Below, piece by piece: positions 34,600-48,987 of a stretch of DNA of 64,000 bases. The notes beneath the pieces were generated by a model. That model made no database searches. It saw only the letters and a program-made list of their open reading frames with translations, and had not been told where the DNA came from. This DNA is from Bimuria novae-zelandiae CBS 107.79 (Eukaryota > Ascomycota > Dothideomycetes > Pleosporales > Didymosphaeriaceae): NCBI GenBank assembly GCA_010015655.1, contig ML976759.1:1-64000 (forward strand), written 5' to 3'. The position numbers and the translations under genes are program-made. How positions within the stretch are numbered: the first letter of the stretch is position 1; every line of letters begins with the position of its first letter.

Positions 34600-37500
34600 C
34601 TTATTAGTTTTTATATATTATAGCTTTCTGGTCATCCTTCCTATTTTACTAAGTACTTATACTAACGTCTAAGTTTTTATAAATACCTAATTACCTTAAT
34701 CTTGTATTCTTTATCCTTAAGTTCTAAATATAATTTTAATTTAGCGTTTAGTAGTACTAGTTTTAATAATAATTTATAGAAGACTAGGTATATGCGTGTA
34801 TTTATAAGTAATTATAGTTTAAAAGTAACTAGTTCTTTAACTTTTTAAATTTTAAATAGTCCTTTTAAAAGGTTATTTAGTTTCTTACTTACTCTTATTA
34901 TCTTAAAAAATTTTTATAAGAGGAGGACTCTATCCCCCTCCTTAAAAGTTAGTCCCTTAATTCTTTTTTTATTTACTTATTTTACTATTTGCTAATTGCG
35001 TTATGTGATATTTCTATATAGCGTTTTATATAATTCCTATATAAGTTTTTCTTTATTGGCTGCGTCCTTCGCAACGCTTTCGATATCTAGCGGATCCTAG
35101 TGAGTCGTTAGCTCACATCCGTGATTGGCGTAGTATGGCGAGTACCCTGTAGTCGCTAATCTCGCGCTGTTGTATGCTAGCTAGGCTATTAGTAATAGCT
35201 TAACCTAATTATTCTAAAGCTTATTTATATACATCTAGAGGTACTATTCTAACGTTTAATTTATTTACTTAGTCTAGCTATTTATTTTAGAGTAAAAGCT
35301 TGTCGTAATCTTATATTTAATTCCTAATTTAGCCATAAACGTATTCTAATACGATAATATAAATATCTTAGTTTTATTTATAATAAACTTATCTAGTTGT
35401 CTAACCTAAAATATTAGTTCTTATTTTATTATATAGGCTAATTTATTTGCTAATATAGCTTCTTTAATTAGCACGAACCTTAACTCCTTAGTTAGTTAAT
35501 AAACTATAACTAACATAGAGTTATAGGGTTTTTTATTCCTTAGTACTAATAATGCTAGTAGTTTTATAATGAAGTCTATAGTTACACTAGACTATAGTCT
35601 TAGGGGCGATTATAGTAGCTATAAAAGGCTATAGAGCTTATGTCTCTTAGGCTTATTTTTATAACAGGCTAAATAGTTGCCTAGAACCTTCTATACTACC
35701 TAGCGTAACCTAGGGATTATATATTTATTCGCGATTTAACGCGTTATTTTAATAATCTTTAGATATCCCTAGTTCTTATCTTTATATAAGCTCTTAATTA
35801 GCAGTGGAGCGACTTGCTTACTAATATAGATATAGTTTTAATAGTTTTATACTATTAATCTTATAGCTTTATAAAGGTTATACGCTTAATAGTCCTCTTC
35901 TATAAGCCTTTTATAATTCTATATCCTATCTATAGCTAGTCTATAATAGGTAAGGTTTACGCGTCGCGCTTCTGCTGCTAGCGCGAGCTAAATGTTATTA
36001 TAGCGAAGGGTTCCGTCCTTTCTATAGGTTAAGATTATAATATAATTACCTTTATCGTCTTTGTTTTTTAGGTCTAATTATCTAGTTAGCGCGTCTACTA
36101 TAGCGTTTATATTTCTTAGTAGGTGTATAATATAGAAGTTAAACTTTACTATTTATTTAAACTATCTAACCTATTATTAATTAAGCTTCTTAGTTGTTGT
36201 AAAGTGCGTAAGATTAAAGTAATTAAAAAATACTTTTATTTAGTGTTTAGCTTCTTTAAGTTACGCTCTTTATTACTTAAAATAGTTAATAATTATTAGT
36301 AGTTCTTTATTATAAATTTTGTAATTAAGTTCTGCTCCTAAAAGCTTTCTTATATAATAAAAGACTAGTCTCTACTTCTTATTATTATATTTTTATAATA
36401 GTACGGCTTCTAGCGTATAATTTAATACGTTTATGTATATGTAATATTGCTGCTCTAGGTTATATATTTATAGTAAGGGTGCTGTTAGGAATAGGCGCTT
36501 TAGCTATTTAAAAGCCTTTTTTTCTGCCTTCTACAGAGGTCGCCATTTTCCTTTTTTATAAGTTCTATTAGCAGAGTGGTGACCTTAAACTAGTTCTTAA
36601 TAAATTTATAATAGAAGTTAATAAAGCCTAAAAAGGATTAAATATCCTTTACTAATTCTAATATTAGCTATTCTTCTATTATTACGATCTTTTTAGGTCC
36701 ATCTTAACACCTTCCTAGGATATCACAAATCCTAGATATTCTGTTTTAGTGATGTGGAATTCACACTTTTTAGTGTGTAGGAGTAAATAATACTCTTATA
36801 GCTTTTATAATACCTTATAAACAAGTTCTTTATGCTCTCCTACGGTTCTGCTTAAATACACTAATATATTATTAAGGTATGCTATATATAATACATCTAA
36901 GTATTTATATAACACCTAATTTATTAGTTTTTAGAAGGTTACTAGGGCGTTCGTTAGTCCTATTAGTATAACTATATGCTTAAAAAGGCTATATCGCGTA
37001 TAGAAAGCTATCTTCTACTTATAGCCCTTCGCGATTTAAATTCTATAGAATCTATCCTAGATATTAAATTTTGTAAACTACTTAGCTCCTTAGAGTTAAT
37101 CTATAAGCTCTATTATTAATAGTAATAAGTAGTAGTTTTTAATAGTTATGGCATTTAGCTATTTATAATCTATATAAAGTCGCAGCCTGTCGTCCTTCTT
37201 ATAAATAAAAAGTATATGGAAGGCCGTAGGGCTCTAACTAGGCTACTGTTTCTCTAAGCGCAGGTTCTTCTATATTAGCTTTTTTAGCTCTTTTTCTTAT
37301 TTATAGGTAAGGGGTCTTAGGCGCTTTAGCCGTAGCTTTGTTCCCTCTACTAGTAGTATTTTATAATCTTACTTCTTATATTTAGGTAGGACTATCTTGT
37401 CGTATTCCTTAAACAGGTCTATAAGTTCCTTATATTCTTTTAGTAGACCTAGGTTATTAGAAACTATCTTAGCTTCTTAGACCTATATATAGTACACCTG

Positions 37501-38290
37501 TCCTAGATATTACTTTAAGATCTTATCTATCTTGTAAACTAATATTTTTTATATTTTAGATAGTTAGTTCTCCCTCTTTTTTTAAGGTTTCTAAAGAGTT
37601 TCCCTTCCGTTAAGGTCCTCCTAAGCTATTAATAGTAGATTTTAGAGAAGGATTATTTACTTAATTTAGTTTGTTTATAGATTGTGTTACTCTAGCTATT
37701 TATATCTAATAATAGCTTTAATATCTCCTATCTTTATAATAGTAAAGACATGTTAGCTCTCTAGACCTTTTATATTAACTTATACTAGCGCCGTATTAAG
37801 GCGTAGCTAACTATTACTATATTCTTATAATTAGATCCTATTCGCGAGTCTTATTTATAGTAGTATCCTCTTATTATAATAAAGTATATCGTATTTCTTA
37901 ACTACCTGTGGGGCGATTAAACACGTATCTACCCCTAGGTTAATAAGTGCTATAACACGATGTCCGTGCACTATAATATTCTTAATTAAGCGTTTTATAA
38001 CTTAGCGAGTGTTTACTTAATAAGCTATAATATTTATACTATTACTAGTGTGGCTTGTTGCCTAGTAATAATCTAGTTTTTTAAATTCTCTAACTAACTT
38101 CCTATAGCCTTATAGATCTAATCCTTAACCTGTGCTAATTTCGAGGTATCTTAAATCCTATACTATTTATATTATTATTAATATAAGGCGTAGGTCTCCC
38201 TAATTCTATTAGATTTGTATATTCCTAGTAACCTATATTAAGTACATCCTGGAGTAAGGCACTTGTTCTAAGCCAACGTACTATATCTTA
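34600..38290 (-). pseudogene. Pol of chromovirus A with chromodomain
   Basis: Minus-strand pol. From the C-terminus: a chromodomain (KEYKIKVIRYL...YKYLVKWEGWPESY with TAG for Trp) at about 34620-34770, integrase at about 34.8-36.4 kb, reverse transcriptase at about 36.5-37.3 kb, protease near 37.7-38.0 kb. The sequence is a strongly mutated relative of pol in B (51.3-54.9 kb); the two align along their whole length by eye. It is inactive: YLDD has become YLNN and Trp codons are stops. Confidence 0.8.
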
Positions 38291-39772
38291 GGTAGTTATT
38301 GTAAGGGGCTGGGTGCTCAAGGAGCCAAAGGTGCTAAAAGAATACTTATAAATTTAATAGAGAGTCTGAAGTTAAGCTTTAGGCGTTAAACTTATATATC
38401 TAGGGTTCGCATAACTAAGGGTTAAGGATCTAAGGTAATAGCTAGGCGTAGCCTATTATATACCTTCCTTCCCTCTATTAAGGGTATAAAAAAAAATCAC
38501 CGCGTCTTATCTTATTTATATAGCTTTATAATTATTTTATTGTCTACTTACGATCCTCTTGCTATTATAAACCTCTTACTAGTTCCGTTCTCGCGTGTCC
38601 GATTTTATATTCTTGCTATAAGTAGTTACTGTAGTAGTATGTTCGCGCTAGTACGTTTACTTATTATTATGTACATAAAATCGCTTCTTACTTAGCTTTT
38701 AGACCTTACTCTTTTAAGCTCTCTTTCTTTTTTTAGCTTAATTTCGTGCGCTGCAACGTCTTACTTTTAACCTAGTCTTTCTTAACTTCGCGACCTAATT
38801 CCCCTTACTATTTTAATAAGATAGCTAGCCCTTCGCGTAATAGCTACGTAATAAGAATATTTAAGTATTAAAGGCGTGCTACTAACTCTAATAATAAAAT
38901 AAAAAAAGGCCCGTCCCTGTCGTAGTTACCTAGCTACTAATTTAAGAAGACTAAGCTCTCTTAAAATAAGGCTACTATATCTAATACTAGCGTAATCCTT
39001 TTTAGCTAGCTTACTAAGAAGTTTAGTCCTTCTAAAGCTCGCGAAGTAAGTTCTAGACCCTCTTTTACGCTTTTTTTACTTTTTCTTACCTTCTAACTTG
39101 CCTTTTTACTCTTTTAACCTCCTTTCTAGTTCTTTATCGGCCTAAGTATGCGTACTTACTAACTTAATAAGCTTAGCTCTTAGGGTCTAATCTCGCTACG
39201 CGCGATAATTAAGCGCTAGTATATTAATTATATTACTTATAGACGCGTCTGTTAGTAGGTGCTAGTAGGTAAGACGGTGTCCTGCAAGGAGTGCTATACC
39301 TATAAGCTTACTAGCTACACTAGACAAGTATGCTTTAGTCTAACTTGTTTTAGATAACTTTAAGGTGTGCTCTACTAACTCCTTCCCTTACCTAGATTTA
39401 GCCTGCCCTTAACGAAGTTAGCCGCGAAGTGTTTGCTAATATTATAGTTATTAGTATAGGCTACCTTATAAATAAGGTTTTAAAAAGTAGCTAAGAATAA
39501 AAGACTTTTCTTATTAACTTTAACGCGTTCTATTCTGCTCGTAAGGTTACTATTATTAATTACTATACCTCTTTTAAGAGCAAGACTACTACTACTTTAG
39601 GCCTTATTACTTCTTTTTTTAAAACTATTTAGCTCTTAGAGCGCATCGCCGTCGCGATTAAAAAGACTTTTAACCTTCTTTAAATTTATATTACTAACTT
39701 TAAAGTATTCTATTAAGAGTGCAAGAACCCTTCTATAAGTTCTTTTTAAATAATAAAGCTATCTTCAAAGGC

Positions 39773-42700
39773 TGTTGGCTTCAAACCTGCGCAACACTAC
39801 TACGGCTTTCACCGCCATGTAGTTTGCCTACGGTTTGTTGCGTAGTTTGCCTGTGGTTTGTTGCGCTAGTCCTAATTAGGCTAGCAGGGGATAAACCACG
39901 CTTGATAAATACTCCTCACAACAGCCCACTATAATAGATCTGCAATTAAGAATTAAATTAATACCACATCGTTGCAACGAAGTCTTGATCCAACAGCCTA
40001 TTACTGTATTAACACTGATTAGTGGTTGCTACACCACAGATCGGCAAGATATACTGTGTACAGGGAATCTTAGCGCACGTTTCAGGCTAAGTATTCTGGC
40101 GATAGAAGCGGTTAGCGCATGCCTCCTCCCCTACCAAGGCCTAGGATACAGCATCGCTAGTGCGAAGTACAGGTACGACAAGCTCACTGCTATCCTGTAT
40201 CAGGATCAGCGGCGCCTCGTATTTGAAGGATCTCTCCGCCTGGATTATCCCTACCAAGGCTCAGTTCAGAAGGAGATTTACGTCAACCACGCCAACTCTT
40301 ATTAAATCACACTAATCACAGGCCCATATCTAAAACGCTATTATAAAGTACACCTAAACAAAGGATCGCTCGTGGTACCTAGACAAGATAATCTATAAGG
40401 ACTAGTACGCTAACTAAGATTTTAACATTGCTAACGCCACCATTAATATAGACAAACTTAATACTATAGTTATTAACTAAATAATACAGGTAGAAGAAGA
40501 TGATATATTTGACCTATTTTTACTACTTAAGTTTAAGGAGTATTTCGAGAATTTCACCTATAATCTCTTTAACAGCATTAATAAGCGTATCTAAAAAGCA
40601 CTTAAAGAGCTCCTCTGCTAGTAAGGCATCTATATTAAGCAAGGTAATAGTAATAATCTCCCTAACTAATTCGCAGAACTCCTTATATTAACTGCTATCT
40701 TAAAATAGCCCGCTAAGCATCTTAAGCTTATAAGGCTCTACGAAGGCTTTAAGTGCCACTAGATTGCAGATAATAAAGAATAATAGTGGTAGTAGCGAGC
40801 TCCGCTAGGTAGAGGATTATTATTATTATTATAACCTGGATTTACGCCTGTGCAGAATAACTCTTATTTGCTTACTAACCTTGCTAAGTTATATACGCCG
40901 GAGCAAAAGTATTTAGGTAATAAATATAATATCCTTAAGACGAAGATTAAGGTGTTTAACGACCTCTACACTAAGGTTAGGATTAATAAGGATAAGTAGT
41001 ATAAAATAGCACTCTCTATTATACTTACTAGCTAAGCGCTTTAGTATTACTACAATTATATTGCTCCCTAGGCGCTTACGCTTACTTATAATATAATGCT
41101 TAACAAGCTACGCACGTACTTTAACACTATATAAGCTCACCAGATGTACCTTCAGGAGTGGCATAGCACTACGCTCAAGAGCGTTATAACTACTAACCCT
41201 AAAAAAGACCCTATAGAGTGTCTTAAAATAGTTATTAGTAAGATGAACATGCTCTATCAGGCACTATTACAGGACTAGGGTAAGAGCTATAATTAGTATT
41301 TACTTGCGCAATAGCTCCTCAGCGCATATTATAGCATTAAAGTAACTACTATGGCTTACTTAAAGCTAGCGACTATATTTAAAGGTGTCGCTGCAGATCT
41401 CTGCAACGTAGTTAGCATGTGGTTAAGCTATTATCCTAATAGCCAGTTTCTATCACGAGATACAGATGAGCAGTATTACACCAATCGCCACTACATTCGC
41501 AATAATTAACAAGCTATAGGATTATTAGATAATAACTACTATAGCTACTACTATTAAGGTTAAGGCGGATCGCGCGGCAATTAATTTAATAATAATAATT
41601 ATTAGTTAAACTACTTAGGTAATCGCCGCAATAAGACATGCTTTATCTATAAGTAGCCTAAGTGCTAGTTAACTTAACACTTAAAGAAGGAGCGTATAGA
41701 GCATTACTAACGCTATAACTAATACGCTTAAGATAATCTTAATGTCCTAAGCTATAAAGTGTTTCTCGCCGGCTATAAAGGCATAGAGCTTAAAGACAGC
41801 GATGGTAGCAACAATAATGTTAGTAATAATAATATTAAAGCATATTTTACTAACTAAGTCTACTTAACTATATTCTATAGTAAGGTTAACAGCGACGCTA
41901 TTGTCTCTAGCCTTAATAACGCTGCCGCACTTTATGTAATTATAGGCAATAATCCTTATATCTCTAGCAAAGCAAATAAAGATACTTAACTCTTCTTATT
42001 TAATTCACGCTACGGCGTAGATATCTTTTAAGGTATTATGCCTAATACTAGTGTAGCTAGTGTCTTAACTGCTAGTAAGATATAAGTAAAGGCGCTGTAG
42101 CTTATTTAACTATCTATAGTTATTAATACGTCCACCGCAGGACGTTGTTAAATCTAATTTAAAGATAATTTAGAGTGTTTCTCTCTTAGCGACGTTAATG
42201 TTAGCACGCTATTTAGTATAATTACCTTTATAGTAATACTAACTAACACACTATTTCTGCTCTACTTAAATAATATAGATTATTATAGTATCTTCTTTAA
42301 CAACATCGATAATATGCTTGTTTAAGGTGGCAAAGAATTCCTAATTGTCTGTAAATAGGGACATCCATGGCTCCTGCTTAATAAATAAGAGACTATTATC
42401 TACTACTTAACCGAGACTAAGCTGCACTAGCTTCACCGACGCTTTAGCTATCTTACTACTGGACGACTACACAAGATCCTTAGCAAAGCAGGCCATAAAG
42501 ATATTAATAAGGACATTATTAATCGCATTAATAAGTACTATTACTAGTGTCAAATCTACAGCAAAGCACCTGGCCGTTTCCGCTTTACTATTCGCGATAA
42601 CATGGACTTTAACTTATGCGTTATTATTAATATAATGTATATTAATTAGAAACTAGTGCTCTACGTAGTTAATAAAGCTATAGCTTTTTAAACTGCTTAA

Positions 42701-45590
42701 TTCATGCTAAATATCTAGGTAAACACTACTTGGGACCTCCTTCGCGCTATGTGGATTAACATGTACGTTGGTCCTTCTAACGTTATTAAGACAGATGCTG
42801 GCAAGAACTTTATTACTAATAAGTTTATTAATAACGCTACGTTACTTGTAATTAAGGTTAAGGAAGTCCTGGTGGAGGCACATTATTTAATTAGCAAGAT
42901 TAAGCGCTATTATGCTCCTATTTGCCGTGCTTATAGGGTAATCTCTACAAACGTTGGACGCACAACCACTCCTGAATATATCTTGCAGATAGCTATTAAG
43001 GCTGTTAATAACACCGTAGGTCCTAATAGACTTGTCCTAACCCTTCTTGTCTTTAGAGCATATCCTCGCCTATTAAAGAAATTACTACTATTACTATCTA
43101 TTACCGCCCGCGGCGCTGCAGTGCGTAAAGCAATAGCTAAAGTACGCAAGATTAAGGCAAAGCGCTAAGTTAATAAGGCTCTTGTAACTTATAATAGTCC
43201 TAACGCAACTAATATCTTACTATTACTTATCCTAAGTAGCGTTAAGGTCTGGCGAGAGAACTATAAATAGTCTAGCCTATATTAGATAATCGCCCTCTAT
43301 GTTAATAAGCAATCCGTGGTTATTAAAATTAATAATAAATAAGTCACCTTCCGCATTACCGCAGTGCGCCCGTATTATGTAAATAATACAACTATTATTA
43401 TCCCTCTCGTAGAGGACGAGGACAATAGTGGCTCTAATAATAATTTCACTTCTATTATAGAGGAGCCCGCGCCCAAGCGTAAGCGCGATAGGCTAAAAGG
43501 CTTAAGGAATAAGCTAAAACCTAATAAAGTTATAACTACTATAGTTAACCTTAATTAACGTAAGCGTAATAATCTTGTCCTAGCTAAGAAGCTACGAGCA
43601 GTCGGCAAAATTATAATACTAAAATAACTATTTAAAGTATCTATAAAGGCAGAGATTAACGCCCTTATAACATAAGGTGTCTTTCGCTTTAAGAAGTATA
43701 GTCCTTACTATTATAACAAGGTCCGTATCTTTAAGTTACGTATTATTAATAAAGTTAATGGCAAGACTACTAATTGCCCGTACGAGAAGTCCTGTCTTAT
43801 TATCTAAGGATACGCTAATAACAACAAGAAGCTTATCCTAATATAGTCTCTTATTATCCAGCGTGTAAGCCAGCGTGTGATTATCGCTCTAGCACCATTA
43901 CTGTTAAAGCTAGGCATGTACCTCTGGCTCCGTGATATTACTCAGGCCTATACGCAATCGGATGATCCACTCTAGCGTACTATTATAACTAACATACCAG
44001 CCCAGCTTAAGGAAAGTTATCCAACAAACATAGTTATAGTTATTATTAAGCTACTGTACGGCATTGCTGAAGCAGGTGCCTATTAGTAGTTAACGTATAA
44101 TAAACACCACACCGAGACTCTCTACATAGTAATATCTACTTATAATTCATGCCTACTTATTAGTAAGGCTAGTAGTAAGTGCTTTGGCATTATTAGCATG
44201 CAAACTAACGACACGCTTAGTCTATTTAACAAAGCTTTTGCAGACCTTAAGGACTAAGAGCTATGTTTTAAGGCTAAGCCTAAGTAGTTTCTCTTACTAA
44301 ACGCGCAAATCGACTTTAATAGCTATATTATTAAGCTTAATAATAATAATTGCGCCATTACTCTGCGCCAAAAGAAGCAAGGCGAGAAGCTAGAAATAGC
44401 TAATAATAAATAATTATATATTTAATAGCACGCTCGAGGTGCTTACATTACAACAATCTATTAACCTAAGGCAAGCTTTAACCTCGCCGCTATAGCCTAA
44501 GCGAGTAAGCCTATAAAAGAAGAAATTGCTAGATTAAATAAGCGTATTATTTAGTAAAAGGAGAATATTACTCGCGGCCTTAACTTTATCCTACTAGACT
44601 TAAGCAACTTAAAGCTGTACGCCTTTATTAACGTATTATTTACTAATAATAAGAACATATTATTATAAATAGGCTTCGTAATTACGCTTAATAATAAGAC
44701 TAAAGATAGCGATTGTAACTTTAAGTTTACTAGTAATATTATTTACTAGTTATCTATTAAGTATAAGCGCGTTACTCGCAGCGTCCTTGTATTTAAGATT
44801 TACGCGATGGCCTATAGAGTTAACATTATAATTATAATTAGTAGTATAATTAACATAATTATGTAGCGACTTAACCTCCTTAATATCTCTATTGTTGTGT
44901 GCACTAACTCACGCTCCTTATATAATTGCCTTATTAAGCTTAGCACTACTAAGGAGAAGCGCCTTATAATTAATATTATAGCTCTACGTAAGGCCTATAA
45001 GCGCAATGATCTTATAGACATTCGCTAGATTAATAGACGTGATAATCTAGCAGACTTAATAACTAAGGCCGGCTCTAACTTAGCTATAAAGCATTTTATT
45101 AATTATAACTAGCTTGAGCTTCGCGTGCAGGGCTGGGTCAATCGTGCTAAAGTTAATATCCTAGAGTACGATTATAATAGCAAGAAGTAGTAAGTTTGCA
45201 AAAGGAGTAGCGAGATGGGCACTAAGAGGACGCGCACTAGCGCTAGTCCGGTTAGAAAACTAGCAACTGTTACAGATTGTGTTTTATTGTAGATTTGAGC
45301 GTTCTGGGCTGAACTGGCCACATGTAGCATAAAAGAAAAGATAGCTAGTGTTGGCTTCAAACCTGCGCAACACTACTACGGCTTTTACCACTATGTAGTT
45401 TGCCTGCAGTTTGTTGCGCAGTTTGCCTGTAGTTTGTTGCGCTAGTCCTGATTGGGCTAGCAAGGGACAAACCACGCTCGATAAATACTCCTCACAATAG
45501 CCCACCACAATAGATCTGCAATCAAGAATCAAATCAATACCACATCGTTGCAACGAAGTCTTGATCCAACAGCCTATTGCCGTATTAACA
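39773..45590 (+). mobile_element. Complete copia element F
   Basis: LTRs of exactly 242 bp (39773-40014 and 45349-45590) starting TGTTGGCTTC and ending ATTAACA, with the duplication AAGGC outside (39768-39772, 45591-45595). Length 5818 bp. Gag, integrase, reverse transcriptase and RNase H follow in copia order on the plus strand. A stretch at 40040-40310 and the right LTR are less mutated than the body. LTR differences are C/T and G/A. It inserted in chromovirus C. Confidence 0.92.
40100..45180 (+). pseudogene. Gag-Pol of copia F (RIP-inactivated)
   Basis: Gag at about 40.9-41.7 kb (KYLGNKYNILKTKIKVFNDL, ECLKIVISKMNMLYQ). Integrase core at about 42.55-43.17 kb, open from 42749 (VIKTDAGKNFITNKFI). 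Reverse transcriptase at about 43.85-44.4 kb with WLRDITQAYTQSDD, LLYGIAEAGAY and GIISMQTNDTLS, where the first Asp of QTDD is Asn. RNase H and the C-terminus at about 44.6-45.17 kb (RDNLADLITKAGSN). Trp codons are mostly TAG. Confidence 0.82.
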
Positions 45591-48560
45591 AAGGCTAACA
45601 TCGTATAGCTCTCTAGCAAGTTCGTAGTAGAAGATAAAGGTATTATAATAGATAGTTTCTAGATAATAGATAATGTCCTTGCGGGAGCTAATATACCTAC
45701 TTAAGCCTACTAAGGCTTGCGCTAGCGGCTTTGGGCTATTATAATTAGGGAGCGCTTAAGTAAGGAGGATAATAGCTTCCCTAACTCTAGTAGTATATTA
45801 GAGGGCGGAGAAGTAAACCTAAATATTATTAAAAAGGGTTTTACTATTCCTTTAGTAACTAAAGATATTCCTTTTACCTAGTTCTTTTCTCCTTCTTGCT
45901 TTAGTTTACTTCTAAAGCTTACTTCTTTTGTAAGGGTTATTCTTTACTACTATAAGAATTATTTAGTCCCCTTATTATCCTTAGTAGTTTTAAAAGTTTT
46001 TTAAGTTACTTCCTTAGGATTCCTTCTTAACTTTCTTTCCTAATACTTAACTTTATCCCCTAATAATATTGTTCTTACCCTTATCTTAAACACTTTTATC
46101 TAGCTAGGTTCCCTAGCTTAGCGAGGCAGGCATTATAGAGCCTCCTTTAGGCCCTAATAGAAGCTAATTTAGGGAATATCGCGATAGAATCCTATTAGGA
46201 GTTTTCTATTATAATTTTAATGTAGCTTAGTAAACCTTTCCTAATAGTTTAATATAGTAGCTTAGTTAAGGTTCCTACGAGGTTCTTAAGTTCTTTAAGA
46301 GTAGTTTTCTTACTATACTAGGTATTCTACCTTCTTACCTTTACGGGACTAGCGTTTTTTATATATATTAATTATACTATACTCCTTTTCCCCCTTTTTT
46401 ATTATAATTGCTTCGGGCTGGGCGTTATTAGTAGTTTAGCTAAGGAGAGGGTTTAATAAGGCTAACTTTAGCCTATCTATGTAGAACCTTAGGTGCATGT
46501 TTGGCAGGACGTCTAGTTCTACTACGTAAAAGTTTATTACCTTCCTTATAGTAAACTTTTTTTACTTCTAGTTAAGCTTCTTGTTTAGATATTAGTTTTA
46601 GAGGTAGTTTTTATACTTTAGCTACACCTTATCTCCTTCCTTTAAGATTAAAGCGTCTTTACGTTAATAGTTCGCTAGGCGCTCTTATTCTTATTAGGCT
46701 ATTATTATTTTCGCCTAGGCGAAGTTAAAAACTTTTTTAAACTTCTTTATTATTATCTTCACGGCCTTCTTTACGTTAGTTCTAAGCTCTAAGGCTAATC
46801 TCTATACCTTAAAATTCTTAACTAGTTTAACGTTCTAGCTATAAGATAGGAAAAATAGGCTAACTCCTGTTAATGTGGCTTCTCGCCCTTTAATAGCTAT
46901 CTAGGCTATAGGAAGCTACTTTATCTAATCGTCCTATTACTAGTTATAGTACGCCTAGAGGTAGGCTTAAGGATAGAGTTTATTTATTCTATTTACCCGT
47001 CTGTCTTTAGGTGCTTTGCTATAGATAGTCTTTAGTTAATACCTGCTTATTTATAGAGTGTAGTCTAAAATTCGCTCACGAATTGTCCCCTACAGTCCGA
47101 TATAATAAAAGAGGGGAAGAAGTAGTCTACTACCTAGTATTAAAAGAACGCTATCGTGACCGTAGGTATATTAAAATTTAGGAGACTAATAAACTTAGGG
47201 TCCTTACTAAGTCTATTTATAATTATTATAATATTTGTGCAGCTATCGCTCTTAGGTAGGGTAGTAATAAAGTCTATTATAATATCCTTCTATCCTTATT
47301 TAGGTAGTAGTAAGAGCTTTAGCAGACCCTATTTTACTTCTCTCTATAGTTTAGTTCTTTTATAAATATTACAGTTCTTAATATACTGCCTTACTTAGTT
47401 AAATATTCCTAAGAAGAAGTAGTCTTAAGCAAAAATCTTATAGGTATTTTCTCGTCCTAAGTGTCTTAAAGCTAAGGAACTATACGCGACCGCTATTAGC
47501 TTTATTTATAAAGGTTTTAATTTTAGTACCTATTATCTTAACCTGTAGCGTAGGTACCCTTAGTTATCTATACTATATTCTAAGATACTAATAAATAACT
47601 TCTACCTAGGTTTAAACTTCCTAAGCCTATTCTTAACATAGGCCTTTATCTTGCTATACGCACTATCTTTATCGCGTTCTACCTTTTACTATATAGTATT
47701 AAAGTCTAGTTCGCGTTGCTTAGTAGGGCTATCACCTCCTTAAAGGGTTAATATAGGTAGTTTAGGACGTGTTAGGTAAGCGAGCACTAGGTCCTCGTCT
47801 ACTTTAGTATAGTTAGGTTCCTCTATAGTAATAGGTATTTAGGAGACAAAAGACTTTAAGCTATTTTTCTTAGTAGTCTCTTAAAGAAGCGTAAAGTGCC
47901 TTAACTTTAATTTATTATCTTTGCTATTCTTTAGTAGGTCTTAGTCCCTTTAAAAGAAGGCGTTCGCCCTAGAGTTTACTAACCCTAGTCTATATATAAA
48001 TATTATATTAATATAGCTAAGTATATCTACCTATTAAACGTGTTGTTCGTCTAACCTTTATTTAGTAGCAAAATACGTAAGGTTCTTATAATTAGTATAG
48101 ACCGTAAGGTGCTTTACTACTTAATACATATAATCCTATTTATCTACGCATTTAATAACTACAAGTATCTTTTTATTGTGGATAGCGTAGTTATATTCTG
48201 CCAGGCTATTCTTCGCTAAGAAGTAAGCTACTAGGCGTAGAATCCTATTATTATTATATTAGGAGAAGTATCCTCTAGTTAACTAGCCAAAGGCGTCTAC
48301 TTCTAGTACTAATTCTTATTTAAGATTAAAGTAGGCTAGCGCGGGGTCCGTATAAAACGCTATCTTTAGGAAGTTAAATACGTGCTACTACTCTTATCCT
48401 TAGATAAATTCTACTCCTTTACTAATAAGCTTTATAAGGGGGCTTACTATGCTAGAGAAGTCTTATATAAATCTCTAATAAAAGTTCGCGAAGCCCATGA
48501 AGCTCTAGACTTCCTTTATTAAAGTTAGTAGCTCCTATTTCTAAATTACCTAGACTTTAT

Positions 48561-48987
48561 TGTTAAGATCCAAAGAGGTAGCTATTCTCTAAGGGGCTAA
48601 GGTTGGTTCTCGGGCAGGAGTACTGGTAGGACGGGAGAGGGTTGTAGTGATAGCTTGCGCCTGTCACTGAGGGCGTTGGTATCGAAGGTGTGTACAGCAC
48701 AATCAAATCAACAAGGTTACTTATTCAGATCCAAACGATAGATTGATAAACAGGTTGAACACAAGTAGAAGAGAGACTCCTTCTTGCGTTCCTATATACT
48801 TGTCCTGCTCGACATGCTCGAGTCGAGCGCAGCGAGCAGAGGTCTTGGCTTCTACGTCTGCTCGACTTGCTCGAGTCGAGCGCAGCGAGTAGTCACGTGA
48901 CCTCCAGGTACTGTACCTCCATTGGTCACCATAAGACCATAGGCGCTCTGGAGCCTAGCCAAGTGCCTGTAAGATCGGATCTTAACA
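48561..48987. repeat. Solo LTR M, not RIP-damaged
   Basis: 427 bp with terminal TGTTAAGATC...GATCTTAACA and the duplication TTTAT on both sides (48556-48560, 48988-48992). It lies in the reverse transcriptase/RNase H part of C. GC content is normal and the sequence lacks the TAG-rich look of its surroundings. Two diverged copies of about 35 bp (TGCTCGAGTCGAGCGCAGCG) lie at about 48815-48850 and 48860-48893. No internal region remains, so it arose by LTR-LTR recombination or as a lone insertion. Confidence 0.88.

Larger units (their letters stand above)
38500..46130 (+). pseudogene. Antisense extra ORF of chromovirus C, split by F
   Basis: The 1.9 kb between the 3' LTR and the chromodomain of C reads better on the plus strand, opposite to pol. 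Stretches include SREVFANIIVISIGYLINKV, then YSARKVTIINYYTSFKSK, and across the F insertion FVVEDKGIIIDSF and IIDNVLAGANIPT. F (39773-45590) lies within it and its AAGGC target falls inside the frame. Stops are TAG/TAA. No family is recognised. It could be a captured gene or an antisense accessory gene as in A and B. Confidence 0.4.

Noticed and set aside
39985..40305. 106-codon ORF as an independent host gene
   Set aside because: It starts within the left LTR of copia F and lies in its leader, where RIP is light; more likely element sequence than a host gene.
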